The notes under the pieces were generated by a model that saw only the letters and a program-made list of their open reading frames with translations, did not search any database and had not been told where the DNA came from. 64,000 nt of DNA, from positions 310,001 through 374,000 of the forward strand of contig NZ_FNXG01000002.1 in the NCBI RefSeq assembly GCF_900108405.1. The letters are read 5' to 3'. Below, in pieces: positions 11,394-21,334 of this stretch. Numbering within the stretch: the stretch's first letter is position 1; each line of letters begins with the position of its first letter. The DNA is from Paracoccus alkenifer (GTDB taxonomy: Bacteria; Pseudomonadota; Alphaproteobacteria; Rhodobacterales; Rhodobacteraceae). The translations under genes and the position numbers were made by a program.

Positions 11394-12647
11394 ATGATCG
11401 GGACGAGGACGCCCGGAACGCCGGACGATTCCGTCAACGGGCGGAATCCGGCTCCGGGTTTCGATGATTTCGAAATGCGTCTTGGCGACGTCATGCGTGG
11501 CGAACGCGCCACCATGGGCAAATCGCTGCTGGACGTGCAGCGCGAGTTGCGCATCCGCGCCTCATATGTCGCGGCGATCGAAAACAGCGACCTGTCGGCC
11601 TTTGACGCGCCCAGCTTCGTGTCGGGCTATGTGCGGTCCTATGCGCGCTATCTGGGCATGGATCAGGACTGGGTGTTCCGCCGTTTCTGCGAGGAATCGG
11701 GGTTCCAGCCGGTTCACGGGATGGCCCCTGCCGCCGCCGGTCCCAAGCCGACCCGCCGTCCCTCGGACCCGGCCGAGGCGCTGGCCAACCCGCGCGCCCT
11801 GTTCATCCCGCAGCCGGAAAGCTTCTGGTCCTCGATCGAGCCGCGGGCCATCGGCTCGGTGCTGGTCATGGGGGCGCTGGCGTTGGGGCTGGGATATGGC
11901 GGCTGGGCGGTGCTGCAAGAGGTGCAGAAGGTCAACCTGACCCCCTCGGACCAGGCGCCGGCGGTGATCGCGGCGCTGGACCCGGTGCAAGAGGCCGCGC
12001 CCGCGGGCGTGGCGGATGCGGGCGCGGTCGATCTGCCGCAGCCCGAATCGATGGATCGCATCTATCGCCCCCGCGCGCTTGAGGTGCCGGTGCTGACCCC
12101 GCGCGACACCCCCATCGCCGCGATCGACCCGGGCTTGCCCGACCCCGCCGATGCGACGCCGCAGGCGCAGCCGGGGACGACCGATCTCGTGCTGGCGCCC
12201 ACGCTGCCGTTGACCCTGCCCGCCGCGCAGGTGCCGGGCGCGCAGACCGTGGCCGAGGCGCCTTTGGTGCGCACCCTCGGCCCCGAGGCCCCGCAGGTGG
12301 AAATCCTCGCCACGCGCCCGGCATGGGTGCGGGTCAGCGCCGCCGATGGTTCGGTGCTGCTGGAAAAGACGCTGGACGCGGGCGAACGCTTCGTGCTGCC
12401 GGCCAGCGAACAGCCGCCGCTGCTGCGGACCGGCAACTCGGGGGCGGTGTATTTCGCGGTGAACGGGCAGACCTATGGCCCGGCCGCGCCCGGTCCGCAG
12501 GTGGTGCGCAACATCGAGCTGTCGCCCGACGCGCTGACCGACAAGTTCGCGCTGGCCGATCCGGCCGCCGACCCGGCGCTGGAAACGATGTTCGCGGTGG
12601 CATCGGTCGCCCCTCTGGGCGGGGACGAATCGCCGGCCGACGAATAG
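11394..12647 (+). CDS. RodZ-like membrane protein with HTH and DUF4115 domains
   Basis: A 417-residue protein. The cytoplasmic N-terminus is a RodZ/HTH_25-type helix-turn-helix ([62 protein letters not shown]). It is followed by one membrane helix (about [22 protein letters not shown]), a long Pro/Ala-rich periplasmic linker, and a C-terminal DUF4115 beta domain ([62 protein letters not shown]). RodZ proteins link MreB to the elongation machinery; the domain order here agrees. ATG 11394 (MIGTRTP) was preferred, but ATG 11379 and GTG 11367 are in frame. It precedes ispG by 67 nt on the same strand. Confidence 0.85.
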   Translation: MIGTRTPGTPDDSVNGRNPAPGFDDFEMRLGDVMRGERATMGKSLLDVQRELRIRASYVAAIENSDLSAFDAPSFVSGYVRSYARYLGMDQDWVFRRFCEESGFQPVHGMAPAAAGPKPTRRPSDPAEALANPRALFIPQPESFWSSIEPRAIGSVLVMGALALGLGYGGWAVLQEVQKVNLTPSDQAPAVIAALDPVQEAAPAGVADAGAVDLPQPESMDRIYRPRALEVPVLTPRDTPIAAIDPGLPDPADATPQAQPGTTDLVLAPTLPLTLPAAQVPGAQTVAEAPLVRTLGPEAPQVEILATRPAWVRVSAADGSVLLEKTLDAGERFVLPASEQPPLLRTGNSGAVYFAVNGQTYGPAAPGPQVVRNIELSPDALTDKFALADPAADPALETMFAVASVAPLGGDESPADE

Positions 12648-12714
12648 CGGGCTGCCGGTTGCTCTGACCGGGCCAAGCGCCTATCTGTGGCGGCGACAGC
12701 CGAAAGGTCCAGCG

Positions 12715-13836
12715 ATGACGCATAACCCGATCCGCCCCTGGCGCAATATCCAGCGCCGCCGGTCACGGCAGATCATGGTCGGCGCGGTCCCGGTCGGGGG
12801 CGATGCTCCGATCAGCGTGCAGACCATGACCAACACCGATTCCTCGGACGTGCGCGCCACGCTGGCGCAGGTGATCGCCGCCGCGGATGCGGGCGCCGAC
12901 ATCGTGCGCATCTCGACCCCAGACGAGGATTCGACCCGCGCGCTGCGCGAGATCACCCGCGAAAGCCCGGTGCCGATCGTGGCCGACATCCATTTCCACT
13001 ATCGCCGCGCCATCGAGGCCGCCCAGGCCGGCGCTGCCTGCCTGCGCATCAACCCCGGCAATATCGGCGAGCCGGCGCGGGTGCGCGAGGTGGTGCAGGC
13101 CGCCCGCGACCACGGCTGCTCGATCCGCATCGGGGTGAACGCGGGCAGCCTCGAACGGCACCTGCTGGAAAAATACGGCGAGCCTTGCCCCGATGCGATG
13201 GTGGAAAGCGGGCTCGACCACATCAAGCTGCTGCAAGACAACGACTTCCACGAATTCAAGATCAGCGTGAAAGCCTCGGACGTGTTCCTGGCCGCCGCAG
13301 CCTATCAGGCGCTGGCCGAGGCCACCGACGCGCCCATCCATCTGGGCATCACCGAGGCCGGCAGCCTGCGGGGCGGCACGGTGAAATCGGCGGTTGGCAT
13401 GGGCAACCTGCTCTGGGCCGGGATCGGCGACACCATCCGCGTGTCGCTGTCCGCCGACCCGGTGGAAGAGGTGCGCGTCGGCTACGAGATCCTGAAATCT
13501 CTGGGGCTGCGCACCCGCGGTGTGCAGATCATTTCCTGCCCCAGCTGCGCGCGGCAGGGGTTCGACGTGATCAAGACCGTGGAAATCCTTGAACAGCGGC
13601 TGGAACACATCAAGACCCCGATGAGCCTGTCGATCATCGGTTGCGTGGTGAACGGGCCGGGCGAGGCGCTGATGACCGACATCGGCTTTACCGGCGGCGG
13701 CGCCGGCAGCGGCATGGTCTATCTGGCCGGCAAGCAGGACCACAAGATGACCAACGACCGGATGATCGACCATATCGTCGAACTGGTCGAACGCCGCGCC
13801 GAACAGCTGTCCCGCGCCGCTGAAGCAGCCGAGTAA
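12715..13836 (+). CDS. ispG: 4-hydroxy-3-methylbut-2-enyl diphosphate synthase
   Basis: A 373-residue [4Fe-4S] enzyme converting MEcPP to HMBPP in the MEP isoprenoid pathway. The N-terminal TIM-barrel start ([32 protein letters not shown]) and [14 protein letters not shown] are typical. Cluster ligands sit in [14 protein letters not shown] and in [12 protein letters not shown], and the protein ends with the usual [19 protein letters not shown]. Full length for the bacterial short form. The upstream RodZ-like gene is probably co-transcribed. The downstream gap holds repeats and hairpins shared with the convergent dsbA-like gene. Confidence 0.97.
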   Translation: MTHNPIRPWRNIQRRRSRQIMVGAVPVGGDAPISVQTMTNTDSSDVRATLAQVIAAADAGADIVRISTPDEDSTRALREITRESPVPIVADIHFHYRRAIEAAQAGAACLRINPGNIGEPARVREVVQAARDHGCSIRIGVNAGSLERHLLEKYGEPCPDAMVESGLDHIKLLQDNDFHEFKISVKASDVFLAAAAYQALAEATDAPIHLGITEAGSLRGGTVKSAVGMGNLLWAGIGDTIRVSLSADPVEEVRVGYEILKSLGLRTRGVQIISCPSCARQGFDVIKTVEILEQRLEHIKTPMSLSIIGCVVNGPGEALMTDIGFTGGGAGSGMVYLAGKQDHKMTNDRMIDHIVELVERRAEQLSRAAEAAE

Positions 13837-13848
13837 CCCCGGGCGGCG

Positions 13849-14119
13849 CTGTGTCCTCAGGGGGGCTGTGTCCTCAGGGGGCTTTCCGCCCCCTCTGGCG
13901 CCCCGTTCCGGGTCGCCATTCACCCCCGAGGATATTTGCCAACCGCCCGAAAGGGCACACCCCCGCCACAGGGACGGGGGCGGCTTTCGGTCGGTGCGGT
14001 CATCGGCGTCCCCGCCTGTACCGCAATACCGACATTGCACCTAAAAGCTGAAGATTCGGTTAACGGGCTTCGGGCGGTCACAAATATCCCGCGGGGGTCC
14101 GGGGGCGCGAAGCCCCCGG
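13849..14119. repeat. repeat-rich convergent gap between ispG and the dsbA-family gene
   Basis: No gene is supported in 13837-14131. The gap holds a 16-nt unit (CTGTGTCCTCAGGGGG) twice in tandem (13849-13864 and 13866-13881) and a GGGGGC-tttcc-GCCCCC hairpin (13877-13893) that may terminate ispG. It also has a GGATATTT repeat arm (13930-13937), an opposite arm AAATATCCC (14082-14090), and a CCGGGGGC-gcgaa-GCCCCCGG hairpin (14099-14119) next to the dsbA-family stop. Confidence 0.6.
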
Positions 14120-14131
14120 TGCGGCGGCGCC

Positions 14132-14881
14132 TCAGCCTGCCTCGGCCCGGATGGTCTCGATCACTGCCGCCAGCCCGGCCGTCGGAACCCCGCGCAGCAG
14201 TTCCGGGCCGATCACAAAGGTCGGCGTGCCCATGATCTGCATCCGCTCGGCCAGCTGGCGGTTCTGGCGGATTTCCGAGGACACCTCCTCGGTGTTCATT
14301 CGCTGCACGATCGCCTGCGCATCCAGCCCCAGATCCGCAGACAGCGCGCCCAGAGTCTCGATCGTCACGCCCCCGCGCAATTCGTAAAGCCGGTCATGCG
14401 CCGCTTTATAGGCGTCGCCGCCCGCGATCTGGCGCACCGCGATGGCATAGCGCGAGGCCAGGTCGCTTTCCTGCCCGAGGATCGGAAACTCCTTGAGAAT
14501 CAGTCGGATATCCCCGTCCTCGGCCACCACCTTGTCCAGCTCCGGCGCGCTGCGGCGGCAATAGCCGCAGCGATAGTCGATGAATTCGACGATGGTCAGC
14601 GCGCCCTCGGGGTTGCCGCCGATCCAGGAATACCCGTCCTCGAACAGCGCGGCGCTGTTGGCCTCGACCAGCAGCTTGTCGTTTTCGGCCTCGGCCTCGA
14701 TGCGGCGCGATTCCATCGCGTTGATCGCCTCGACCAGCACCTGCGGGTTGTCCATGATATAGCCGCGCACCGCCTCGCCAAAGGCCTCGCGCTCGGTCTC
14801 GGTCATGTTCGCGGGGTCAAAGGCGGCTGCGGGCGAGGCCAGCAGCATCGCCAGCGCGGCAGCGGTCATCAGCGGTTTCAT
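14132..14881 (-). CDS. DsbA-family thiol:disulfide oxidoreductase
   Basis: A 249-residue periplasmic thioredoxin-fold protein. A signal peptide (MKPLMTAAALAMLLASPAAA, then FDPANM) is followed by a helical N-terminal segment (about 25-85, MTETEREAFGEAVRGYIMDNPQ...). The thioredoxin domain carries the CGYC active site at residues 105-108 and the cis-Pro loop GTPTFVIG. This layout resembles Com1/ScsC-like DsbA proteins whose N-terminal helix can oligomerise, so an isomerase role is possible. ATG 14881 is preceded by AAAGGA, and the signal peptide starts exactly there. Confidence 0.9.
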   Translation of the reverse strand: MKPLMTAAALAMLLASPAAAFDPANMTETEREAFGEAVRGYIMDNPQVLVEAINAMESRRIEAEAENDKLLVEANSAALFEDGYSWIGGNPEGALTIVEFIDYRCGYCRRSAPELDKVVAEDGDIRLILKEFPILGQESDLASRYAIAVRQIAGGDAYKAAHDRLYELRGGVTIETLGALSADLGLDAQAIVQRMNTEEVSSEIRQNRQLAERMQIMGTPTFVIGPELLRGVPTAGLAAVIETIRAEAG

Positions 14882-15022
14882 CGTCGATCCTTTCGGCTGT
14901 CGCGGGCATTTGCCCCGCCGGGGCGCGATCTGTCCACCCCTTGCGGGCGGACTCGCCGTCTCTTGACCGGGGTCGGGGGCGGGGCCAAAAGGGCGCCAAG
15001 CAAAAACAGGGGGCGCAGTCGG

Positions 15023-16165
15023 ATGCGGCAATCGCAGCGGGGTCAGGTCGACCCCTTCATCGTCATGGACGTGATGGAGGCCGCCGCCCGTGCCGAGGCG
15101 CAAGGCCGCCGCATCGTGCATATGGAGGTCGGCCAGCCCTCGACCCCCGCCCCCCGCGCGGCGCTGGATGCGCTGGGGCAGGCGCTGTCGCAGCCCTTGG
15201 GCTATACGATTCCGCTGGGTATGCCGGAGTTGCGCGCCGCCATCGCCGGGCTTTACCGGCGCTGGTATGGGATCGACCTGGACCCCGCGCGGGTGGTGGT
15301 GACGCCGGGGTCGTCGGGGGCCTTCGTGCTGGCGTTTTCGGCGCTGTTCGATGCCGGCGACCGGGTGGCGGTGGGCGAGCCGGGCTATCCCAGCTATCGC
15401 CAGATCCTGCGCGCCATGTCGGTGCAGCCGGTGGGGATGCAGACCCGCGCCGAAAACCGCTATCAGCCGGTGCCGGGGGATATTCCCGATGATGTGCAGG
15501 GGGTGATGATCGCCTCGCCCGGGAACCCCTCGGGGACGATGCTGGACCGCGACGCGCTGGCGGCGCTGGTCGCGCGCACGCAGGATATCGGCGCGGCGCT
15601 GATCTCGGACGAGATCTATCACGGGCTGGATTACGGCGCCCGCCCGGTCAGCGCGCTTGAGCTGACCGACGATGTGGTGGTAATCAACAGCTTTTCCAAA
15701 TATTTCAGCATGACCGGCTGGCGGGTCGGCTGGATGGTGGTCCCGCCCGATATGGTGCGCACCATCGGCCGGCTGGTTGCGAATATGTTCATCTGCGCCC
15801 CCCACGCCAGCCAGGTGGCGGCACTGGCCGCGCTGTCGCCTGAGGCCGATGCCGAGGCGCAGGAAAATCTGGCCGTTTATGCGCATAACCGACAGCTGAT
15901 GCTGGACCGTCTGCCGGCGATGGGGTTCGACCGCATCGCGCCTCCGGACGGGGCGTTTTATATCTATGCCGATGTGTCGGCGCTGACCGATGACAGCCGG
16001 GCGCTGGCGGCAGAAATACTTGACCGCGCGGGCGTTGCGGTCACGCCGGGGCTGGATTTCGACCCGATCCGCGGGGCAGGGACGCTGCGGCTGTCCTATG
16101 CGCAATCCACCGCCGAGATCACCGAGGGGCTGGACCGGCTGGCGGATTTCATGGCCCGGCGCTGA
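15023..16165 (+). CDS. class I/II PLP-dependent aminotransferase
   Basis: A 380-residue aminotransferase of the aspartate-aminotransferase fold I superfamily. Visible are GYTIPLGMPELRAAIAGLYRRWYGIDLDP, the PLP-binding VTPGSSGAFVLAFSALFDAGD, the Asn/Asp motifs ASPGNPSGTMLD and ISDEIYHGLDYG, the Schiff-base Lys in NSFSKYFSMTGWRVGWMV, and the C-terminal Arg in GTLRLSYAQS. The substrate cannot be assigned; annotations of close family members range from aspartate to aromatic amino acids. ATG 15023 is where homology begins. The amidase gene starts 3 nt after its stop, so the two probably share a transcript. Confidence 0.9.
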   Translation: MRQSQRGQVDPFIVMDVMEAAARAEAQGRRIVHMEVGQPSTPAPRAALDALGQALSQPLGYTIPLGMPELRAAIAGLYRRWYGIDLDPARVVVTPGSSGAFVLAFSALFDAGDRVAVGEPGYPSYRQILRAMSVQPVGMQTRAENRYQPVPGDIPDDVQGVMIASPGNPSGTMLDRDALAALVARTQDIGAALISDEIYHGLDYGARPVSALELTDDVVVINSFSKYFSMTGWRVGWMVVPPDMVRTIGRLVANMFICAPHASQVAALAALSPEADAEAQENLAVYAHNRQLMLDRLPAMGFDRIAPPDGAFYIYADVSALTDDSRALAAEILDRAGVAVTPGLDFDPIRGAGTLRLSYAQSTAEITEGLDRLADFMARR

Positions 16166-16168
16166 GCC

Positions 16169-17410
16169 ATGCGGGCCTTGCGCCTTGTGGCGGTTTTGCT
16201 GACGGGATTGCTAGCGGTGGCTGTGCCGGCGCTGGCGGATATGGCGCAGGTCGATCCGGGCCGCGTCATGCTGGGGTTCGAGGGCAGGGACCGCGGGCGG
16301 CCGCGCCCGATTGCGCTGGCCATCGGGCTGTCGCAGGCCGTTCCCTATGCGGTCGCGGTGATCGACGCGCCGCCCCGGCTGGTGGTCGACCTGCGCGACA
16401 CCGGGATTCCGTCGGCCCGGCCGCCGGGGGCCGAGCCGCTGGCGCTGCGCTGGGGGCCGGGGCCGCAAGGGGGGGCGCGGGCGGTGCTGACCCTGCCGGG
16501 GCCGATGAATCTGGAAACAGCGCAGATGACCGCCGGCGCGTCGCCCGCGCTGTCGTTGCGGCTGGTGCCGGTCAAGCCCGCCGATTTCCGCCCTCGCCGC
16601 GACAGCCTGACCGTGCTGCGCGGCCTGCCCGAGCCGTCTGCGACCGCGCCTGCGGTGGTCGCGGGCAAGCGGCTGCTTGTGGTGCTGGACCCCGGCCATG
16701 GCGGCATCGACCCCGGCGCGCAGGTCGGCGAGCTGTCCGAGGCCAGGCTGATGCTGGATTTCGCCCGCGAACTTGCCGCCGTGCTGCGCGAGCGCGGCAT
16801 CGAGGTGGTGCTGACGCGCGAGGATGACAGCTTTGTCCCGCTTGAGGCGCGGACCTCGGTTGCGCGGGCCAGGGGGGCGGATCTGTTCATCTCGCTGCAT
16901 GCCGATGCGCTGCCGGCGGGGCAGGCGGCGGGGGCGGCGATCTATACCTGGGACGCACGCTCGAACGACCGGGCGGCGCGGCAGCTGGTGCTGCTGCACG
17001 ACCGCAGCGACATGCTGGCCGGGCTGGACCTGTCGGGCACCGACGAGGATGTCAGCCGGGCGCTGTTCGATCTTGCCCGGCTGGACACCCAGCCCCGCAG
17101 CGCCGATGCGGCGCGACAACTGGTCGCGCGGCTGGATGCGGCGGGCGTGGACATGCACCGGGTGCCGATCCGCGGCGCGGCATTTTCGGTGCTGAAATCG
17201 CCCGACATCCCGTCGGTGCTGATCGAGCTGGGGTTCCTGACCGACCCCGACGACCGGGCCAATCTGCTGGACCCCGGCTGGCGCAGCCGGGTGGCCGGGG
17301 CGCTGGCGGATGGCGTCGTGGACTGGACGCCCAAGGGGATGGCGCCGAAAGCCTCCGATGATGCGCCCGACAATACGCCCGACAGCGACGCGCGGTTCTT
17401 GCCGCAATGA
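16169..17410 (+). CDS. amiC: N-acetylmuramoyl-L-alanine amidase, AmiC type
   Basis: A 413-residue periplasmic zinc amidase that cuts peptide stems from peptidoglycan during cell separation. A signal peptide (MRALRLVAVLLTGLLAVAVPALA) is followed by an AMIN-like beta domain (about 30-145). The Amidase_3 domain (about 168-395) has DPGHGGIDPGA (first zinc His), the second ligand region around SEARLMLDFA, FISLHADA, and VPSVLIELGFLTDPDDRANL with the catalytic Glu. It lies between the aminotransferase and PBP1A genes on the same strand, which fits a wall-remodelling module. Full length. Confidence 0.92.
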   Translation: MRALRLVAVLLTGLLAVAVPALADMAQVDPGRVMLGFEGRDRGRPRPIALAIGLSQAVPYAVAVIDAPPRLVVDLRDTGIPSARPPGAEPLALRWGPGPQGGARAVLTLPGPMNLETAQMTAGASPALSLRLVPVKPADFRPRRDSLTVLRGLPEPSATAPAVVAGKRLLVVLDPGHGGIDPGAQVGELSEARLMLDFARELAAVLRERGIEVVLTREDDSFVPLEARTSVARARGADLFISLHADALPAGQAAGAAIYTWDARSNDRAARQLVLLHDRSDMLAGLDLSGTDEDVSRALFDLARLDTQPRSADAARQLVARLDAAGVDMHRVPIRGAAFSVLKSPDIPSVLIELGFLTDPDDRANLLDPGWRSRVAGALADGVVDWTPKGMAPKASDDAPDNTPDSDARFLPQ

Positions 17411-17485
17411 CGCAACCGCGCTTTGATCCGGGCGCGACAGGCGGTATAGGAAACCCTCTGCTTGGGTAGATGGTGGGCCTGTCGT

Positions 17486-19978
17486 TTGATCCGTTTCGTC
17501 CTGAATTTCGTCGGTGCGATCTTTTCGTGGTTCGTCACGGCGGCGCTGTTCGTCGCGCTGGGGATCGGCGGGATCTTCTGGATCTATGCCCGCGATCTGC
17601 CCAGCCACGAGGCGCTGGCCAGCTACGCCCCCAAGACCATCAGCCGCATCTATTCCGGCGAGGGCCGGCTGATCGACGAATTCGCCGAGGAACGGCGCAT
17701 CTTTGTCCCCATCGACGACATTCCCGATCTGGTGAAACAGGCGTTCATCTCGGCCGAGGACAAGAATTTCTATACCCACCACGGCTATGATCCGCGCAGC
17801 ATGGTCAGCGCGGCGGTGCAGGCGGTGCAGACCCGGGGCGCCAGCGTGCGCGGGGCCTCGACCATCACCCAGCAGGTGATGAAGAATTTCCTGCTTGATT
17901 CGTCGCGCAGCGTGGAACGCAAGGTGCGCGAGCTGATCCTGGCCACGCGGATCGAGAACACGCTGAGCAAGGACCAGATCCTTGAACTTTACCTAAATGA
18001 AATCTTCCTGGGGCAGAACAGCTCGGGCGTGGCGGCAGCGGCGCAAAGCTATTTCAACAAGCCCCTGACCGAGCTTGCCCCGCACGAGGCCGCGATGCTG
18101 GCGGCGATGCCGCAGGCGCCCTCGCGGTCGGTGGTGCGCGACAAGGACCGCATCACCGAACGGCGCAACTATGTGCTGCGCGAGATGTGGCAAAACGGCT
18201 ATCTGACCGAGGAACAGCAGCGCGCCGAATCGGCGCAGCCGCTGCGGACCGTGCAGAACGGCGATTTCCCCGCATTCCGCAACAGCCTGCCTCCGCGCGG
18301 CTATTTCACCGACGAAATCCGCCGCCAGCTGTCGGTGCAGTTCGGCGAGGATGAATTCTTTGGCGGCGGGTTGCAGATCCGCGCCACCGTCGATCCGCAG
18401 ATGCAGGACATCGCGGCGCGTTCGTTGCAGGATGCGCTGGAACGCTATGACCGCGGGCTTGGCCTGTGGCGCGGCACCGGCCTGACCATCCCGCCCGAGG
18501 AATTGGAATCCGAGGATCTGTGGCGCTCGGCCCTGTCGCGCGCCCGCGTGCCCCGCGACATCGAGGGCTGGCACCCCGCGGTGGTGCTGGATCTGACCGC
18601 GACCGACGCCGTGATCGGGATCGAGGGTGTCCCGCAGGGCGACGAGCCGCATCTGATCCCCGCGCGTGACGTGCAATGGGCGCGCAAGATGCTGCCCGGC
18701 ACGCAGCGGGCGCCGCAGGCCAAGGTGGCCTCGGACCTGCTGGCGGTGGGCGAGGTGGTGCTGGTCCGGCAGATGACCGACGACAACACCGGCGCCTTTA
18801 TCCGCTGGACGCTGCGGCAGGTGCCGCGGGTGCAGGGCGGGTTCATGGCGATGGACGTGAACACCGGCCGCGTGGTCGCGATGCAGGGGGGCTTCAGCTA
18901 TCAAAGCTCGGTCTTCAACCGCGCGACGCAGGCGATGCGGCAGCCGGGGTCGTCCTTCAAGCCGTTCGTCTATGCGGCGGCGCTGGACAAGGGCTATACC
19001 CCCGCCACCATCGTGGCCGATGAACCGATCACCCTGAACACGCCGCAGGGGATGTGGACCCCCAAGAACGCCGGCGGCGGGTTTTACGGCCCCACGCCGC
19101 TGCGCACCGGGATCGAGCAGTCGCGCAACCTGATGACCATCCGCATCGCGCAGGACATCGGCATGGAAACCGTCGCCGCCTATGCGGAACGGTTCGGCGT
19201 CTACAACCGGCTGTCGCCATTCCTGGCCAACAGCCTTGGCGCGCAGGAAACCACCCTGTTCAAGATGGTCGCGGCCTATGCCATGTTCGCCAACGGCGGC
19301 GAGCGGGTGGAGCCCACGCTGGTCGACCGCGTGCAGGACCGCCGCGGCCGCACCGTCTATCGCCACGACCGCCGCGTCTGCACCACCTGCGACATGGGCA
19401 GCCTGCCGGCCGGGCAGGCGCCGGTGATCGCGTCGGACCGAGAACGGGTGATGGACGCGGTGACCGCCTATCAGCTGACCTCGATGCTGCAAGGCGCGGT
19501 GCAGCGCGGCTCGGGCAAGGGGGTCAGCATCCCGGTGCCGGTGGCGGGCAAGACCGGGACCACCAACGACGCCAAGGACGTGTGGTTCGTCGGCTTTACC
19601 TCGAACCTGGTGGCGGGCTGCTATATCGGCTTTGACGAGCCGCGCAGCCTAGGGGCGAACGCCTATGGCGGCACCATGTGCGTGCCGGTGTTCAACGCCT
19701 TCATGCGGCAGGCGGTCAAGCAATACGGCGGCACGGCGTTCAAGGTGCCGCCGGGCGGGTATTTCGCCGATGTGTCCTATGGAAAATACACCATCGCCGA
19801 ATATTTCCGCAACGGCACCACCGCCAGCGATTATGTGATCGACGGCGGTTTCGGCCGCAAGCAAAGCACGGATGTGACCGAGACCTCGGACAAGGCGGTG
19901 ACCACCTCGACCGGCCAGCGCAAGGTGATCCCGAAAAAGGCCGATTACGGCAGCATGAGCTCGGGCGGGCTATATTAG
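17486..19978 (+). CDS. mrcA: penicillin-binding protein 1A
   Basis: An 830-residue bifunctional peptidoglycan synthase. A single N-terminal membrane anchor (about 5-30) is followed by the GT51 glycosyltransferase domain (EDKNFYTHHGYDP with the catalytic Glu, GASTITQQVMKNFLL, ELYLNEIFLGQNSSGVAAAAQSYF). A long linker with an ODA-like insertion comes next, then the transpeptidase domain with SxxK in QPGSSFKPFVYAAAL, SxN in EQSRNLMTIRIAQ, and the KTGTTND box. The start was assigned to TTG 17486 (LIRFVLNFVG...) because related proteins begin MIRF; TTG 17462 is an in-frame alternative. It is 75 nt downstream of the amidase. Confidence 0.93.
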   Translation: MIRFVLNFVGAIFSWFVTAALFVALGIGGIFWIYARDLPSHEALASYAPKTISRIYSGEGRLIDEFAEERRIFVPIDDIPDLVKQAFISAEDKNFYTHHGYDPRSMVSAAVQAVQTRGASVRGASTITQQVMKNFLLDSSRSVERKVRELILATRIENTLSKDQILELYLNEIFLGQNSSGVAAAAQSYFNKPLTELAPHEAAMLAAMPQAPSRSVVRDKDRITERRNYVLREMWQNGYLTEEQQRAESAQPLRTVQNGDFPAFRNSLPPRGYFTDEIRRQLSVQFGEDEFFGGGLQIRATVDPQMQDIAARSLQDALERYDRGLGLWRGTGLTIPPEELESEDLWRSALSRARVPRDIEGWHPAVVLDLTATDAVIGIEGVPQGDEPHLIPARDVQWARKMLPGTQRAPQAKVASDLLAVGEVVLVRQMTDDNTGAFIRWTLRQVPRVQGGFMAMDVNTGRVVAMQGGFSYQSSVFNRATQAMRQPGSSFKPFVYAAALDKGYTPATIVADEPITLNTPQGMWTPKNAGGGFYGPTPLRTGIEQSRNLMTIRIAQDIGMETVAAYAERFGVYNRLSPFLANSLGAQETTLFKMVAAYAMFANGGERVEPTLVDRVQDRRGRTVYRHDRRVCTTCDMGSLPAGQAPVIASDRERVMDAVTAYQLTSMLQGAVQRGSGKGVSIPVPVAGKTGTTNDAKDVWFVGFTSNLVAGCYIGFDEPRSLGANAYGGTMCVPVFNAFMRQAVKQYGGTAFKVPPGGYFADVSYGKYTIAEYFRNGTTASDYVIDGGFGRKQSTDVTETSDKAVTTSTGQRKVIPKKADYGSMSSGGLY

Positions 19979-20077
19979 GGCGGCGGCAGCGGCGTGGTCG
20001 TTGCGCTTGTGCCGGCGGCGCGGTCGCGGTATCAGCCGCTTTCATCTGAATTGCCGTTCGCCTGTCAGGGACCGCCC

Positions 20078-21205
20078 ATGCGTGCCGAAACCCAAGCCAC
20101 CGTCGAGTCCATCCGCAAGTCGCTGGGCCTGCTTGCGCAGCGCATGGACTGGACCACCGCGCCGCATCGGCTGGAAGAAATGAACGCGATGATCGAGGAC
20201 GGCGACCTGTGGTCCGATCCGGCCCGCGCGCAAAAGCTGATGCGCGACCGCCAGATCCTGTCGGACAAGGTGGAAACCTATCGCCGTCTGGACCAGGATC
20301 TGCGCGACAGCGTCGAGCTGATCGAACTGGGCGAGGCCGAGGACGACGCCGAGATCGTCGCCGACGCCGAGGCCACGCTGAAATCCCTGGCCGAGACCGC
20401 CGCGCAAAAGGAACTTGAGGCCCTGCTGGACGGCGAGGCCGACAGCAACGACAGCTTCATCGAAATCCACGCCGGCGCCGGCGGCACCGAAAGCTGCGAC
20501 TGGGCCGCGATCCTTGCGCGCATGTATACCCGCTGGGCCGAGAAAAAGGGCTATAAGGTCGAGCTGCAATCCGAGACCGCGGGCGACGAGGCCGGCATCC
20601 GCTCGGTCACCTACAAGATTTCGGGGCCGAACGCCTATGGCTGGCTGAAATCAGAATCGGGCGTGCACCGGCTGGTGCGGATCAGCCCCTTTGACAGCTC
20701 GGCGCGGCGGCATACCTCGTTCTGCTCGGTCTGGGTCTATCCGGTGGTCGACGACAATATCGAGATCATCATCCCCGACAACGAGATCAGGATCGACACC
20801 TATCGGTCCTCGGGCGCGGGCGGACAGCACGTCAACACCACCGATTCGGCGGTGCGCATCACCCACCTGCCGACGAATATCGTCGTCACCAGCAGCATGA
20901 AATCGCAGCACCAGAACCGCGAGATCGCGATGAACGCGCTGCGCTCGCGGCTGTATCAGCTGGAACTGGACCGCCGCAACGCCGCGATCAACGCCGCCCA
21001 TGATTCCAAGGGCGATGCCGGCTGGGGCAACCAGATCCGGTCTTACGTCCTGCAACCCTATCAGATGGTGAAAGACCTGCGCACCGGGTTCGAGACCTCG
21101 GACACGCAAGGGGTGCTGGACGGCGATCTTGACGGGCTGATGGCCGCGACGCTGGCGATGGATGTGTCGGGCAAGACCCGGTCCGAGGCGAACTCGGACG
21201 ACTGA
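20078..21205 (+). CDS. prfB: peptide chain release factor 2
   Basis: A 375-residue class I release factor recognising UGA and UAA. The stop-codon-reading SPF tripeptide is in [13 protein letters not shown], and the peptidyl-tRNA hydrolysis motif GGQ is in [27 protein letters not shown]. The 5' region is one continuous frame from ATG 20078 through the domain-1 helices, so the programmed +1 frameshift found in E. coli prfB is absent. An RBS-like CAGGGA precedes the ATG. A structured 111-nt repeat separates it from the convergent psuG. Confidence 0.97.
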   Translation: MRAETQATVESIRKSLGLLAQRMDWTTAPHRLEEMNAMIEDGDLWSDPARAQKLMRDRQILSDKVETYRRLDQDLRDSVELIELGEAEDDAEIVADAEATLKSLAETAAQKELEALLDGEADSNDSFIEIHAGAGGTESCDWAAILARMYTRWAEKKGYKVELQSETAGDEAGIRSVTYKISGPNAYGWLKSESGVHRLVRISPFDSSARRHTSFCSVWVYPVVDDNIEIIIPDNEIRIDTYRSSGAGGQHVNTTDSAVRITHLPTNIVVTSSMKSQHQNREIAMNALRSRLYQLELDRRNAAINAAHDSKGDAGWGNQIRSYVLQPYQMVKDLRTGFETSDTQGVLDGDLDGLMAATLAMDVSGKTRSEANSDD

Positions 21206-21219
21206 TCGCCGGCGCCTGC

Positions 21220-21330
21220 GGGGTTTTCCACCCCCGGCCACTGTGCCGTGGCCTGTTTCGGTGAAAACGGCCCACCGGACCGTTTTCCGGGCGCTTGGAA
21301 GCCCCGGGGATATTTTTAGCAAGATGAAAG
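21220..21330 (-). repeat. 111-nt structured dispersed repeat, copy 2
   Basis: Inverted copy of the element at 8357-8467, with the same length and the same stem order. Stem 1 is 21264-21286, stem 2 is 21236-21253 (GGCCAC/GTGGCC), and stem 3 is 21220-21234. The core GGATATTTTTAGCAAGATGA sits at 21308-21327. It fills the convergent prfB/psuG junction. Confidence 0.8.
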
Positions 21331-21334
21331 CGGC

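Noticed and set aside
14963-14976. FNR-like site TTGAC-CGGG-GTCGG between the dsbA-family gene and the aminotransferase gene
   Set aside because: The second half-site GTCGG misses the two critical A positions; not counted as a box.
20078-20200. Programmed +1 frameshift in prfB
   Set aside because: The frame is continuous from ATG 20078, so the E. coli-type autoregulatory frameshift is absent.
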